64,000 nt of DNA from Triglochin maritima (Eukaryota; Streptophyta; Magnoliopsida; Alismatales; Juncaginaceae), in assembly GCA_963682175.1 (NCBI GenBank), contig OY821784.1, positions 24,099,621-24,163,620 on the forward strand, read 5' to 3'. Under the pieces are notes generated by a model, which ran no database searches, was not told where the DNA came from, and was given only the letters and a program-made list of their open reading frames with translations. Below are positions 47,460 to 59,403 of this stretch, one piece after another (positions within the stretch are counted from its first letter, which is position 1; every line of letters starts with the position of its first letter). The translations under genes were made by a program, and so were the position numbers.

Positions 47460-48110
47460 TTACACGTATTGCCTCTTGGTCTTGCTGGAATATGTCACAT
47501 GGAACTTCTCCCTCATGAAGCTCCTCCTCCTCATGCACATACGTGCCCTATCCCCATGCATGGGCCTTTTGCTTAATGCACCTCCCTCCCCCACTTCATG
47601 AGAAGAGCCCTCTAAGTTGTGTCCCTTGATTGGAGTCATGTGAGCTTCTATTTTGTCCTTGCCATGCTGACTTGGTCTTTCCTCAGCAGCCTCTTCACAC
47701 CTAGAGCACTCAAAGCCCATCCCATTGGCTTGTCCCAAAGTGGAAATCTCACTTTCCTGCTCCACTCCACGTTTCCCTTCTTGGACACCAATAGGTTCAC
47801 TCCCAATTGCACCCATTGCAGAATTCGTTAGGACCACTTGGGAGCCTCCCACTTTGTCTCCTAAACTACTCCCTCTCATGTGACATGGCATCCCCTCATT
47901 GGTTGCCTCCAAAGAATTGGGAGAGCAAGAGAGTGCCCTAGCCATGCTATTTTTTGGCTTAACATTTCTCTTACCTTGCTCTCCACATGTCACCTCCTCA
48001 CATGCCCCCCCCCCCCCCCCCCCCCCGTCCACATCAGAACCTCTAGTGTCCAAGTCATCATCTCTTCCACCAGCCTCTCTCTCCCCTCCTAATTGACAAA
48101 CCCCTCCCAT
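47460..48110 (-). pseudogene. LINE ORF1 C-terminal linker
   Basis: A low-complexity Gly/Ser/Glu-rich frame overlapping the end of the previous one in another frame. A 22-base G run (minus strand of 48005-48026) codes for seven glycines and may itself have moved the frame. No domain recognised. Confidence 0.5.
48005..48026 (+). repeat. Homopolymer C22
   Basis: An unbroken run of 22 C within LINE ORF1. Length may be imprecise in an assembly; it would be a replication-slippage site and a possible G-quadruplex on the coding strand. Confidence 0.85.
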
Positions 48111-49123
48111 CTCCGGGTACCCATGGTGCTAGCTTCCTCCCCACTTCCAAGGTTCACTCCCTCAACACCCTTGTTCACTCTCCTTTCAAGCCCATTTCCA
48201 GCACTCTTCTGAGACACAACAATCCACTTCTCAGCTTGTCCTTTTTGCTCCCCTCCTTGTTTGTTGATTATCCTCTTCTTAAGACATTTCTCCTCACCAT
48301 GGCCGAACTCCATGCAGTCCTTACAATACCCGAGCCTCCATTCATACTCCACTAATACTCGATGTGTGCCAATACCTTCCACTTGGACCTCCACCCAACT
48401 CGGATAGGTGAAATCATGGGCCACTTCCACGCACATCCTTGCATAGGCTAGCCTTCTCCCCAAAATCGTGTGCTCATCCATGTATAGAGGTCTCCCAAGG
48501 ACACTAGTAATGTTGCTCAAAGCTCTTTGTGACCAGAATCGGAGGTCAAGCTCCGGAAGACGAATCCCAATGGGAACGGTGGTGATGTTTGCCCTTGTCA
48601 AGACCACATCCGGTGCCCACTCCTAAACAACAAGTGGAGAACCACGAATGAACCATGGTCCCCCCTTTAGCACATGTTTCCTATCCTCTCTAAGAGTGAA
48701 TCGGAAGAGGAGAAACCCTTGACTTCTTTTGATGACCTCCACACCTCAAACAAAACTCCACATCTTGTGGAGGTGCTTCTCTAAAGTCGGCAAGTGTGGT
48801 TTGAAAGCAATGAAATAACCAACTAAGACCTTATCCCACCTCTTCAAGGCTTCAACCACTTCTTGCTTGGAACACTTTGCCACCTTTCCTCCTCCCTTTA
48901 TGACCCACTGGATGAACTCAAGGGTTGTGGATGCCTTTGGGCCGGCCACAAACAACTCGCTCCACTTCCTTGGGGGAGTTTCAGCACTCCCTAGCGGTGG
49001 TGCGTGCATTTCACCCCCTAAGACTGGGGATGAATCATGCAATGGAGGTGTATGGAGAGCCATTTTGCTGCCACACTCTCCATCTTCTTGCTGCCCACGA
49101 GTAAGGCAAGGCTTGGGGTCCAT
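48089..49123 (-). pseudogene. LINE ORF1 (DUF4283-like with CCHC zinc knuckle)
   Basis: Starts MDPKPCLTRGQQEDGECGSK at 49123. A DUF4283-like domain follows (KRWDKVLVGYFIAFKPHLPT, then, after stops near 48746 and 48630, GGPWFIRGSPLVV and RLPELDLRFWSQRALSNITS). The zinc knuckle is YCKDCMEFGHGEEKC (CX2CX4HX4C, about 48286-48330). Plant L1 ORF1 proteins have this order and bind the LINE RNA. Confidence 0.82.
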
Positions 49124-49866
49124 TTTGCTGTGGATATCTAAAGTTCTTTATGGTGAAAGAGGTCGGAACCCTAGAGAAACCTAGGTTTCCCATGCTGGTC
49201 GCCACTCTCTCTCTCCTCTCATCTTTTTTAGTTTTGTTCTTGTTCTACTCCTTAATAAATGCTATATGTTAGTTATGTGTTTGTATTTGCGTTTGTTTGC
49301 TTGATTGATTGAAGAAACTTTGTTTTGATGGGTTGTGCCATAAAATTTAGACACCGCCCATACTTAGCTTTGTTCTTCACATGAGTTCATGGTTTTTGAT
49401 GAGTTTTACCATAACGTTAGACATTTCTCATGCTGAGCCTAGTCTAATTCTAATCAAGTGGTAATTGTTGATACATTGTGTGAATGGATTGATAGGTTTT
49501 GCCACATCTTTAGCCATTTTCTATGCATCAAGACACACACATGACACACATACACACATACATGCCTCATTCATCACTTATTTCACTCTATATGTGCACA
49601 CACTCCCCCCCTTAGGGGTTTTCATTCTTGAATTCCAGCTTGTTGTCTTAGTTAGTTTAGTTTTATTGTTGCGTGTTTCATTTCCTTTTTTGTGCTTACT
49701 AGATTAGTTTAGTCTAGTTTATCGTACTCAACTTATTCTCCCCTCTTTTCCTACTTGCGTTCGAACGAACAAGAGCCAACACACCTCCCTTTGGATCGAC
49801 CCGTATTTGCCACGTTTTCACCAACGTCGTGCACTTGCGATATTTAAAACGAACACATAAAGTTTT

Positions 49867-49884
49867 TGGCACCATTGCCGGGGA
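49867..49884 (+). promoter_or_regulatory. Primer binding site of I
   Basis: TGGCACCATTGCCGGGGA, Asp-type with two changes. Confidence 0.78.
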
Positions 49885-49967
49885 GGTGCTCTTTCCAAAC
49901 TCTACTTTGGATGATAAGAGTGGGTTTAATCTTTTCTGTTTAGTTTTGTGAATTTCAGGGACATCTC

Positions 49968-52148
49968 TGAAAGGAATGTGTTCTAAAAGTTTAACTTTTA
50001 TATGTCAATATTATGAATAGGATGTGCAAACATTTTGTTCCTTGATTATGGTATTCGTCTTTTGGAAGCGTTAAGGAAGAGGCGCTTGGTCCTTAACCGT
50101 AGAGCTGTGAAAGATAATGGTTTACATATATCAAAAGCTATTCAAAATCATGATAATTAACATGGAACATAATTACCAAGATAAGATTGTGGTGTTGGTC
50201 ACCGATTGTTGTAGTTCTACAAATCATTGACGACACGAGTATATGAAAGAGGAAAATGATTACTTTTATATATTGAATAGACCTAACAAGTAAAACATCA
50301 TGGAATTGTGTTTCGTGTCATTAATGTTTTACTGTGTCTTGGATCCTAAGATATGAGACTTATATCTTTTAACTCAAGAAGGCTTAATTTGATTATTGTC
50401 AAAAGCCATCAATGAGTATAGTGATAAGGCAATAGTTTGTTGAACATGACTTGTGTTGGAAAAGATAGCAAGTATCATTGCCTCTCTTAATTGAGTGATG
50501 ATATTAGTGGGTCCCTTGATAAAGCAATATTATAATGTGCACAATGTAACTTGAGTTAAGTTACATAGTTATGATTAGCTAAAAGAGATCAAGAAATGAA
50601 TATAATACAAAGGTGACACATTTCTACTTTGTATATATTCTCAATATCATGAGGCAAGGGACAGACACAAGTGGTGCAATTACATCAATAAATGGATCGT
50701 GTTTAGTTCGAGTGGAACAAAGACATCTATGCTAATTGGGTAACTATAATATGTAGCTAGATACCACTTATAGTTTGCGATATTAAGTGTTTAATATCAC
50801 TGTGAATTTAGCTTAGATCTTCCTATAGGTCACACCGCAAAACTGGGAAACAAGAAGCTTGATTTTGAGTTTATAACATGTGTCGGGTTTCATGTGAAAG
50901 GGACACATGTGGTGAATCAATAAAATCAATATGTCATGAGAATTGACATAATTAGAATCATGGATAAATTCATATGAGGTGTATATATTATGGGGTGTAA
51001 TAATTTAATATTACAAAGGATAATATATTACATAAGATGTGAATTTTCTAAACAATCCAAAAGATCAAATTTTGTTGGAAATGCATCCAAAATTTGACAA
51101 AGGCAAAATCGGGATCAAAATGGCAAACCATTTTGTGTTCGGTCGACCGAGATGTCTTAGGAACGGTCAACCGAATAAGGGTCGGATGAATGCAAGTGAT
51201 TGACCGAAATTGTCTGGAGTACCTAGACAATTGGATTCAGTCAACCGGGCTTGAACAGTCAACCGAGAGAAAATATCCCGGAGCTATCTTGGGATATTTT
51301 TGGTAGACCGAAAGTGACACGGTGGTTCGATGAGATTCGCCAGGAGAAATTTTGGTGAGTCAATGGTCGATCGAAGGGGACGCGGATCATCCAAATTTTT
51401 CCAGGGAATGTTTCTCATGTATAATCGATCGACCGTCAAGCTCACGGTCATCCGAACATGTGTTAAAGCTGAATGGTTCGGTTGACCGAGAAGAATTCTC
51501 GGCTAACCCAACAATGCAATTTTTGCCTGAATTATTAGGAGAATAATTTGAGCAAACATTTTTTGAGCAAACAATTATTGGATTAATTCTAGATTTGAGC
51601 AAACATTTTTTAGGATGCTTATGTGTCAATTTGGGATTAATTTTACGAGAGAAAAAATAAGAGATCATGACTAGAGAATAGTTCTTGATATGGACGTTTT
51701 GGGAGCCTATAAAAGGACCCCTCATCCTACTTGTTTTATGACATGCAATATAATTCTCTCTCTAATCCCTACCACAAAAATCTCTTAATAGTTTTATGTT
51801 TTGGAGATAGAAATCTCAGGAGCTTAAAGAGGGGTTATTAGCTAGATTCTAAGCTTAATTAGAGATTGATTGGCTAGCTCCTTTCTCTCTAATCTTGTTT
51901 AGAGTTTGGTGAACACTTGGAGGCAAATCGGCAGGCGATTCGACGAGCAACGGAACATCGGATCTTCTAAAAGGTTTTAGAGAACCTTTATGTATCCTCT
52001 CTCTTTTTATTTTAATATGTGTAGGAATGCATGATATTAGCATAAACATATACATGTACGTAAAATCAATGAAAATATGAAATCGATCATGTATGTTTGT
52101 ATTAAATTTTTTAAAGTATACACATACAAAGGGACACGAAATCCTACA
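49968..52148 (+). repeat. Solo LTR, probably Ty1/copia
   Basis: 2181 bases, TGAAAGGAATG to ATCCTACA, with a perfect five-base duplication ATCTC (49963-49967 and 52149-52153) in the leader of I. CTATAAAA at 51707-51714 looks like its TATA box. Upstream of it (51130-51490) lie about nine loose copies of GGTCGACCGA or GGTCAACCGA. No interior, primer site or gene is attached. The copia assignment rests on length, promoter style and the CCTACA end. Confidence 0.8.
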
Positions 52149-52153
52149 ATCTC

Positions 52154-53176
52154 AGCATCCAGGGAAGGTACCTGGAGAAATTCGGAGAAGTGGAAAGCTA
52201 TTTGGACCTCCAATCAGCGGTCTGGGACCGCCAACTTGCGGCCTAGTGAGCTTCTTTTGTGCTTAATTTTGTTCTGGTTGTTTGTTATTTCAATCTAGTG
52301 GTCCAGGAGCTCAGCATGTTGTGACCTGTAGTTTGCTCCCAGATCAATCAATTCCCCTTTTTAAGACAACTTGGACCATAAAATTCAAAGCTAAAGATTA
52401 GACTAATTGTCATCTTGGTCATGCATCACTTGTAGACCTTGCATGCATAATGTATTTCATTTTCTTTAAATTCCTATTCTCGATTGCTGGCGTGAGGTAC
52501 GTGCACCCGTTCTCTCATTCATGCATGGTTAAAGCATGCATTAGTTAGTAAGTTGCATTGTAACAAGAGTGAGGTGAGTGCTTGTTTGGTGATTTGCTTG
52601 CTAGCCTACGATTTCAAAATCTTTAAGGGGCATCACCTATAGTGTTCAAAGATAAGGTGGGGGATTTCATCACCCCTCCCTTAGCCCCAAAAAGCACTCA
52701 AGTTAAGCCTTATCTATAAGCAAATAGACATTGACTCAGGGACTCAGGAGCATTAGGAGAGGGATCTGGTCACGACCGTCATGGCTTGATCAACGTCGCC
52801 CACTTTGTCGATTGGAGAGATGAGATCTCTGGATCTTGGCTCACTTGCTGGGCTCTGTGGTCTTCGTCGTAATGAGGTGAGGCGTGTTGAGGCCGTGTGA
52901 CCTCGCAATTAGGGGTCGTCTAGCCGTAGGTACCTTTAGTGATCGTACGTTGTATGAGTCATGTTTGTTAGACTAGGCTTCTACCCTCACCCTCTACCCA
53001 CGCTAGTTTTAGGGATTCTTCCCTTCTCCTCTGAGTCATCTTATTCTCACCTACTTCTACATTCTAGTCTCCTCCCATTTTCACTCTTTGTTAACATTTT
53101 AGGGTCGAGTCGAGCACTTTTTGCGAGCTTGTCCTCGTGGTGGTGAAATTGGTCGACTCGAGAGTACTTTGGCGAG
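52154..53176 (+). other. Element I leader
   Basis: Leader of I after the solo LTR. Palindrome pair at 52208-52243 (ACCTCCAATCAGCGGTC, ACCGCCAACTTGCGG), GGTGGGGGATTTCATCACCC at 52657-52676, and the same pre-ATG stem as A (TCGAGTCGA about 53105, TCGACTCGA about 53153). Confidence 0.6.
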
Positions 53177-54522
53177 ATGGATGCCTACATAGGCGACCAT
53201 CCATATCATTGTTGGGACTAGGACAATTCTCCCTGGTATTCCGGACCTATGCAGCCTGTGGTGGCTCAGATAAACAACCTGTATTGTTGCGACAATCTTA
53301 ATTATGTGGCTGAGCAATCTTCATATTGAGGTAATATGAGAGATACCAACTCCTAGACCATGATCTAGTTATGCCAGATCATATGTTGGTCAACAAATTA
53401 AGACATTACAAGAATGTTTGGCCTCATTCATGAATGTGGTAGATGACATGAGTGCACCGGTAGCTCCAATAGTTGTACCGTGTGACTATTGCGGGTTGAG
53501 TGGTCATGTTTTCAGGGAATGTCTTTCTGTTCCCCCAGATCCTGTGTATGAGCATACCTTTTCCTAAAATGCTCAATGTGACCTTTATGCATCCGCATAC
53601 AACCTGAGAGGGATGAATTTGTGGGTAGACAATTCTTATTCCAATTCTTATACATCATTCACACCCCAGTATCCTCCTCCCGAATACCCAGAATTCTACA
53701 AACACCCTACTCCCAATGATTGTAGTCATTCTCAGCCCATCAACACCCAACCCCAAAATTTCCCAAGCTCTGACTTGAGCCTCACAATTGAGCACATACC
53801 TGATTCCTTGAAACAAACTCTCCTTACATTAATGGAAACCACTCAACAGTTCATGTAAAATATGGCAATGCAAGTGAGTCAAATCACGCAACAATTATGT
53901 GAATGTGAGAAGGGTAACTTTTCTTGTCAACATGAGGATTTATCTTCTGATATCGAACCACCAAAACATCCACAAATTCAAAGCACAATCTTTCAATGTC
54001 AAACTCCTAGTCAGTCTGAGGGACTTGGGGTTTAAATTCCCGATCACATGATGGGAGTTTCGATCCAAATTGAGAATAACATTGACCAACTTCATTATGA
54101 GTCGGTACAAGATTGTGCCTGATCATCTTGGAAATGATGGGACATCAAATAACTACATTGCAAATGAGGGTATTGGGAGTTCCTTGGAGGATACCTTGGG
54201 TAAGAGACCCACTTTCTATTCACCTGGTGAGTCAAACATGCCTAACGAGGTTCTTCACCTCGTTCCGACCAACCAACATGTTGGTTGGACAGTTTGGATT
54301 GACGATCATAACTTCATTTCTGCGTTGGGAGAATCTCTTTTTCGGTTGCACAATATGTCCTACACTGCTGAGAGGTTCGAAATCTTTCGGTTTGATCCTT
54401 TGAATGAGATGTCTTTGCGTTTAATTCATGAACCTCTCGTTACATCTTGTGCTCCTTATGAGGGGGCACGTATGAGTATTTTGGCCGCGCGTGGTATCAT
54501 GTTCCCTTTCCAAGTGCATTGA
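53177..54522 (+). pseudogene. Zinc-knuckle/tail protein of element I (decayed)
   Basis: Homologue of the A and J protein with many stops and a deletion. Readable parts are MDAYIGDHPYHCW, a changed knuckle (CDYCGLSGHVFREC, about 53482-53523), SYSNSYTSFTPQYPPPEYPE (53635-53700) and the tail (54115-54522) with VGWTVWIDDHNFIS and MFPFQVH. A piece between VQDCA and PDHLGN (about 54115-54120) is lost, removing the PVALEPHDL unit. Confidence 0.8.
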
Positions 54523-56130
54523 CCCACTTTTGAGGTTCTCATTTGATGTCCTTTGACAAATGAAGATGGGAACTTATATTTTTACAGAGTTATATTTCAA
54601 AAAAATGTAAAAAAGGAAAAAACAAGAAGACTCCAAATGTGAGCACAGTTTGTTGTGGGCTCCAACCCCTGTGTATTTGGGGTCCATTTCTTTCACGTAT
54701 TTGTATCCCTTCTTTAGTATTTCACAGGTTTTGAGGGGAATTTGGATTTCTGTCCATCAACATAACTATGAACTTCCCTTTGTGCTTCACGTTGGTGAGA
54801 TCTTTTCTTTCTCATGCATAAATCCATGTACTATCATGCTCACATTCATTGAGGACAATGCATGAAGTAAGTGTGTGTCTGGGGGGTGTTTTACGTGCGT
54901 ACATAGTCGAGTCTTTCTCCTTTTGTTTTGTTTGTAATGATAGGGTCATGTTAGTGTGTTGCATTTAATATCGATATATCTGTTTGCCATGATTATTGGG
55001 TGGCTTGTCTTCTTTTCCTTGCCTAGTGCTTAAAAAATTTCATTTCTTTGAAAAAACATCATGTGTTTGTGAAAGAAAATGTTTTGTGGGTTTTACGTGT
55101 GTTTAGCATGTGCAAAAACATTGAGAGGCAAAATAAAAGGAAGCTCCAAAAATTATCTTGAACTTGATGCATTAGGATATCTAGTACAGTGGCTTTAGGT
55201 CTTATGATGTCGTAAGGATGCACCCCGGTTTTAACTAGGGGAAGAGTAATCATAGGGTTTCAGTACTCGAATAAACAAAGAAGTCCACCCCGAACCTAGT
55301 GAGTCAAATAATTCGTGTCTGTTAATATAAGGAAGTTTGTCGTAGTCAGGGACCCTTAATTTCCTTCTGTGAAACCGTAGGTGTAGTGATTTTCGTTCAT
55401 GTGTAGATAAGAAATAAGTGAGTAGGTGTTCTCTTTTCTCACATGGATCCTACCATTCGGGAAATTAGGTCCGAGAGGACTTAGTGCCTGGTGGTTTCGA
55501 GTCATTGGGATGCACCGACCGAACTCCCGTTACACTGATGGTAGATTTGGGGGAATGTGTACGTGAAAGTGTAAGTCGTCATTGGCCATGATGCACGAAA
55601 CCTGACCCTATGAGAATCAAACACCAACTAGTGTAATTCATAATGCTCCAAAAAGAAATAAAAATGATATAAAAGAAACAAAAAAGACAAATAAGAACCT
55701 TAATGGACTTTACACTTTGTATCACTTGAGGATGTTAAGGTTGCCCATGTCTTTCACTTAGGTCCTTAACTAACTTGCACGAATGATTCAATAGGCTAGG
55801 TGTGTGGACTGAATACATATATAGAGACGGCCCGTAGTATTACTACATCCTATGATCGACAAAGATAAGCCCATCAAGTTGTGTTGCTAGGTTGAGTAAT
55901 ACATCTATGTTCGGATTTTTTGGGTATATCCGCTGAAAACCCACAGGAGACAACACTCATCCTCCTTGAATACAAGGAGGTTTAACAGTTTGTTGCACAT
56001 GTTAAGTGCAACTGTGATTCCTACGAAAGTGAGTCAGGATTTCCTTGTTTTACGTATGATTTTTCCTTTCTTTCATTAATTTTATTTCTTTATTTTGCCG
56101 GGACTAGCAAAAGTTAGGTGTGGGGGTATT
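54523..56130 (+). other. Element I 3' non-coding region
   Basis: Post-stop hairpin at about 54537-54575 (TTCTCAT with ATGGGAA, one U-G pair). Internal purine tract interrupted (54868-54888, GTAAGTGTGTGTCTGGGGGG). Terminal tract TTAGGTGTGGGGGTAT at 56114-56129. Confidence 0.65.
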
Positions 56131-57664
56131 TAACTGACATCATATCATGCATATATATTTGTCTTATATCGTTTATTTTTAGCCTAAGTACTGCTATGTA
56201 ACGAGTTTTATGTTTAAGTTTCAGGAATAAACAAGTTTGAAAAGAAAAGACTCAAAAGGACTTAAAAGCAAGGAAAAGGACTAAGTTGAAGACTTATGGA
56301 CTGAGATAAAAGAGAGAAGGACCCGGATGTAAAACCAAAAGGACCAACGAGCAAATCAAGAAGCTCCACGCCATCATGAGGAGTATTTTAGCAATTATAT
56401 CTAGGCCTAACCATCCACAACCTAATTGGGTTCATCAAACATCAAGAAATCAAGCCAGAACCGAGTAACCAAAATCCAGACTCAAAAATAGGCATCTAGA
56501 CCACCAATTGGTTGTCTCAGACCACCAATTAACGGTCCAAATGACTCCAAATATTTCATGGTTTAGTCAGGTGTTCGATTATGTTATTTTATGTCAATTT
56601 ATAGTATGTGTTTAGTCTCATACCTCGAGATTGTCCCCGGTTACCTTTTTCTATGACTATAAATAGAACTTTTCGTCCTCCTTTGTATTTAGCCATTGCT
56701 TGGTGGCATTCTCTCCACTTAGAGTAAGCCTTGGAGCAAAACTCAAGTGGAGAAGAATGATACTTGTAACGTGAGTCATGTAAATAAAATACTTTTTCTT
56801 AGTTTGTTTTAATGTTTTCCCTTTTCTTAATGAGAAGTGAGTTATTCCATCCCCCTCTAAGGGTGGAGATGATGTACATATACATTGTGAAGTTCGGATG
56901 TTTGATGAATTTTTGATTGTGTAGACTTGCATGTCTATATGTTGGTCGGGGTGTTTCAATCATCTACACGTTGGGGGATTTTCGATGGGTTTTGTCATAA
57001 GATTTAGACACTTCACATGCTTAGTTTCCTTAGGTTTATTGACTGAAAATTCTTGTTGTATATGCTATATGTTATGTGTTTGTATTTGTGTTTTCTTGCT
57101 TGATTGATTGAAGAAGCTTTGTTTTGATGGGTTGTGCCACAAGATTGACACACCACCGACGCTTAGCTTTGTTCTTTACATGAGTTCGTGGTTTTTGATG
57201 AGTCTTGTCATATCTTTAGACACTTCTCATGTTGAGCATAGTCTTATGTTAATCATGTAGTAATTGATGATACATTGTGTAAATGGATTGATAGGTTTTG
57301 CCATATCTTTAGATACTTCCTATGCATGAAGACACACACATGACACACACACATACATGATTACATGCGTCATTCATCACTTATTTCACTTCATATGTGC
57401 ACACACTCCATCCCTTAGGGGTTTCCATTCCTGAATTCCATCTTGTTGTCTTAGTTAGTTTAGTTTTATTGTTGCGTGCTTTCATTTCCTTGTTTGTGTT
57501 TACTAATTTTGTTTAGTCTAGTTTAGCGTAATCAACTTCTTCTCCCATCTTTTCCCACTTACCCTCAAACGAACCAGAGTTGACACACCTCCGTGTGGAT
57601 CTACCCGTATTTGCCAAGTCTTCATCGACGTTGTGCACTTGTGGTATTTAAAATGAACACATAT
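56131..57664 (+). repeat. Element I 3' LTR
   Basis: 1534 bases with the first bases mutated (TAACTGACATC). Two degenerate palindrome units (about 56498-56537). Followed by TAGTC and H RNase H. Confidence 0.9.
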
Positions 57665-58720
57665 TAGTCCTTGATGAACTCCAACCACCGTCACTGCCTC
57701 ATATTCAGCTCCTTCTGCGAGAACATGTACTTTGGATTCTGGTGATCAGTGAACACCTCAAATTGCTCTCCGTAGAGGTAGTGACTCCAAATCTTCAGAG
57801 AAAAAACAACCGCTGTGAGTTCCAGGTCGTGTGTAGGATAATTCCTCTCATGCACCTTCAGTTGCCTCGATGCATACCGTACGACCTTCTCATGTTGCAT
57901 GAATACACACCTTAAACAACTCCATCTTGTGTCGTTGTACATCACGAACCCGACTGGTCCACTCGGAAGTGTCAACACTGGTGCCGAAGTCAACCTCTGC
58001 TTCAGCTCCTGCAAAGCCTGCTCGCACTTCGACGACCAATCGAACTTCACTCCCTTCCTGGTCAACGCCGGCAACGGTGCCGTAATTTTTGAGAAATCCT
58101 GGATGAATTTCAGGTAATAACCTGCAAGTCCAACAAAACTCCGAATCTCCGACACATTTGTTGGCACCTTCCAGTCATGGAAAACCTCAATCTTCCCAGG
58201 GTCCACCATAATACCATCCTTTGGCACTACGTGCCCAAGGAACACCACCTATTCCAACCAAAATCCGCACTTTGAGAACTTCGCGAATAGGTACTCCTTC
58301 CTCGGAATCTCAAGCATGGTCCTCAGGTGCTCCTCATACAGCTCCAACTCTGGCAAGTAGATCAGAATGTCGTCCACGAACACAATCACAAACGGATCAA
58401 AAAAAGACTTAAATGCTCGATACATCAGATCCATAAAAGCCATCGATGCATTGGTCATTCCAAAAGGCATCACCAAAAACTCGAAGTGACCAGAGCGCGT
58501 CCTGAATGCCGTCTTCGAAACATCCTCGCCCTTAATCCTCACGTGACGATATCCAGATCTCAGACCCATCTTAGAGAACACCTTCACCATTTGCAGCTGG
58601 TCGAACAAGTCATCAAACCTCGACAGGGGATACGAATTCTCGATCGTTACCTTGTTCAGCATCGTGTAGTCGATACACATCCGCATTGACCTGTCCTTCT
58701 TCACCAACAACATTGGAGCT
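57665..58720 (-). pseudogene. Element H reverse transcriptase and RNase H
   Basis: Minus-strand frames 58713-58249 and 58248-57691 are nearly continuous. RT shows [40 protein letters not shown] and the catalytic FVDDILIY (58369-58380). A stop replaces a codon after GFWLE. RNase H shows SDA-like [56 protein letters not shown] and [21 protein letters not shown] stop follows NMRQ, then RWLEFIKD meets element I. Chromovirus wording throughout. Confidence 0.88.
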
Positions 58721-58722
58721 CC

Positions 58723-59403
58723 TTATAGTGAAACACTTGGTCTGAAGGACCCTTTATCCAGAAGCTTCTGCAATTGCTCCTTCAGTTTCAATAACTCTGG
58801 CAGAGCCATGCAGTACGGCGCCTCAGAGATTGGGGTTGTCCCTAACAACCGGTCGATGGAGAATTCAATCTCCCAAGGCAAAGTCAAACGTTGGATATCG
58901 TCCAGAAACACATCTGGAAACTCCCAAAGCATAGCAATCTCCTCCAGAGACTTGACCGCTTTCTCGGTAGACACAACACTCACCAGAAATACGCAACAAC
59001 CATTCTCCAATAGCCGCCGAGCCTTCAGAGCCGAGATCACCACACGACCATCCTACTCCAAACACCTTTCACCACCAATGGATGTCCCTCCGGCCAGGAG
59101 ATCATAACTCTCCTTTCCCAACAAAAAACACACGCATCGTGGTCAGAAAGCCAATCCATTCCGATGATTACATCGACATTGGACATAGGCAGAACAACAA
59201 GGTCAGCCGGAAGGTCCTAATCTCCTTGCACCACCGACACCCTTAGAAGATCCTAGTCTCATAGCACCACCAACACCCTCGGAAGATACGTCGTCAAAGC
59301 AAGAACGCTGCCGAGTAGAATATTGACCTCTAAGCTGAATGTTAGCTCCACTGGTTCCCTATCAACTACGCCCGCGAACCATCCGAAATGAAGGAATGTG
59401 TCG
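58723..59403 (-). pseudogene. Element H protease and RT linker
   Basis: From the right, THSFIS just after the lost DTG active site, VDREPVELTFSLEVNILLGS, then stops near 59260 and 59218, MSNVDVIIGMDWLSDHDACV (the usual end of chromovirus protease), and the linker VISALKARRLLENGCCVFLV, LPWEIEFSIDRLLGTTPISE, LKLKEQLQKLLDKGSFRPSV. J is inserted five bases upstream of the THSF codons. Confidence 0.82.

Larger units (their letters stand above)
45882..49258 (-). mobile_element. Internally deleted L1-type LINE (minus strand)
   Basis: 3377 bases with a 12-base target duplication ATGCTATATGTT (45870-45881 and 49259-49270). The poly-A end is on the left (T run 45882-45887). In order it holds ORF1, the start of an endonuclease and the C-terminal RT zinc-binding domain. 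The reverse transcriptase between them is absent, so it could only have moved with another LINE's machinery, or lost RT afterwards. The 3' end has a small AGGCTAAGCCT stem just before the tail. Confidence 0.9.
44939..49860 (+). repeat. Element I 5' LTR, split by a LINE
   Basis: LTR parts 44939-45881 and 49271-49860 join across the LINE. Two degenerate palindrome units (about 45309-45350), GC stem weakened, TATA at 45469. The first bases are TTATTGACATC (TG changed to TT). Confidence 0.88.
44939..57664 (+). mobile_element. Element I: full-length non-autonomous TGATT element with two insertions
   Basis: 5' LTR 44939-49860 (with a LINE inside) and 3' LTR 56131-57664. The target duplication TAGTC (44934-44938 and 57665-57669) is perfect. 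The net LTR length is about 1533 and 1534. The plan is that of A, but the coding region is far more decayed. It belongs to an LTR subfamily that starts ATTGACATCATATCATGC. Confidence 0.93.
44545..59403 (-). mobile_element. Element H: chromovirus-like Ty3/gypsy element (minus strand), fragment
   Basis: Pieces 57665-59403 (protease, RT, RNase H) and 44545-44938 (RNase H end, integrase start) are collinear on the minus strand across element I: the frame ...FIKD at 57670 continues as DYDFTIFNHP at 44938. Both outer ends are cut, by E's LTR at 44544 and by J's LTR at 59404. Gag, most of integrase and both LTRs are missing from the window. Confidence 0.85.

Noticed and set aside
50000..51100. A host gene or promoter in the AT-rich stretch before the decamer array
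   Set aside because: No frame over 60 residues and the stretch lies inside a solo LTR bounded by a perfect duplication.
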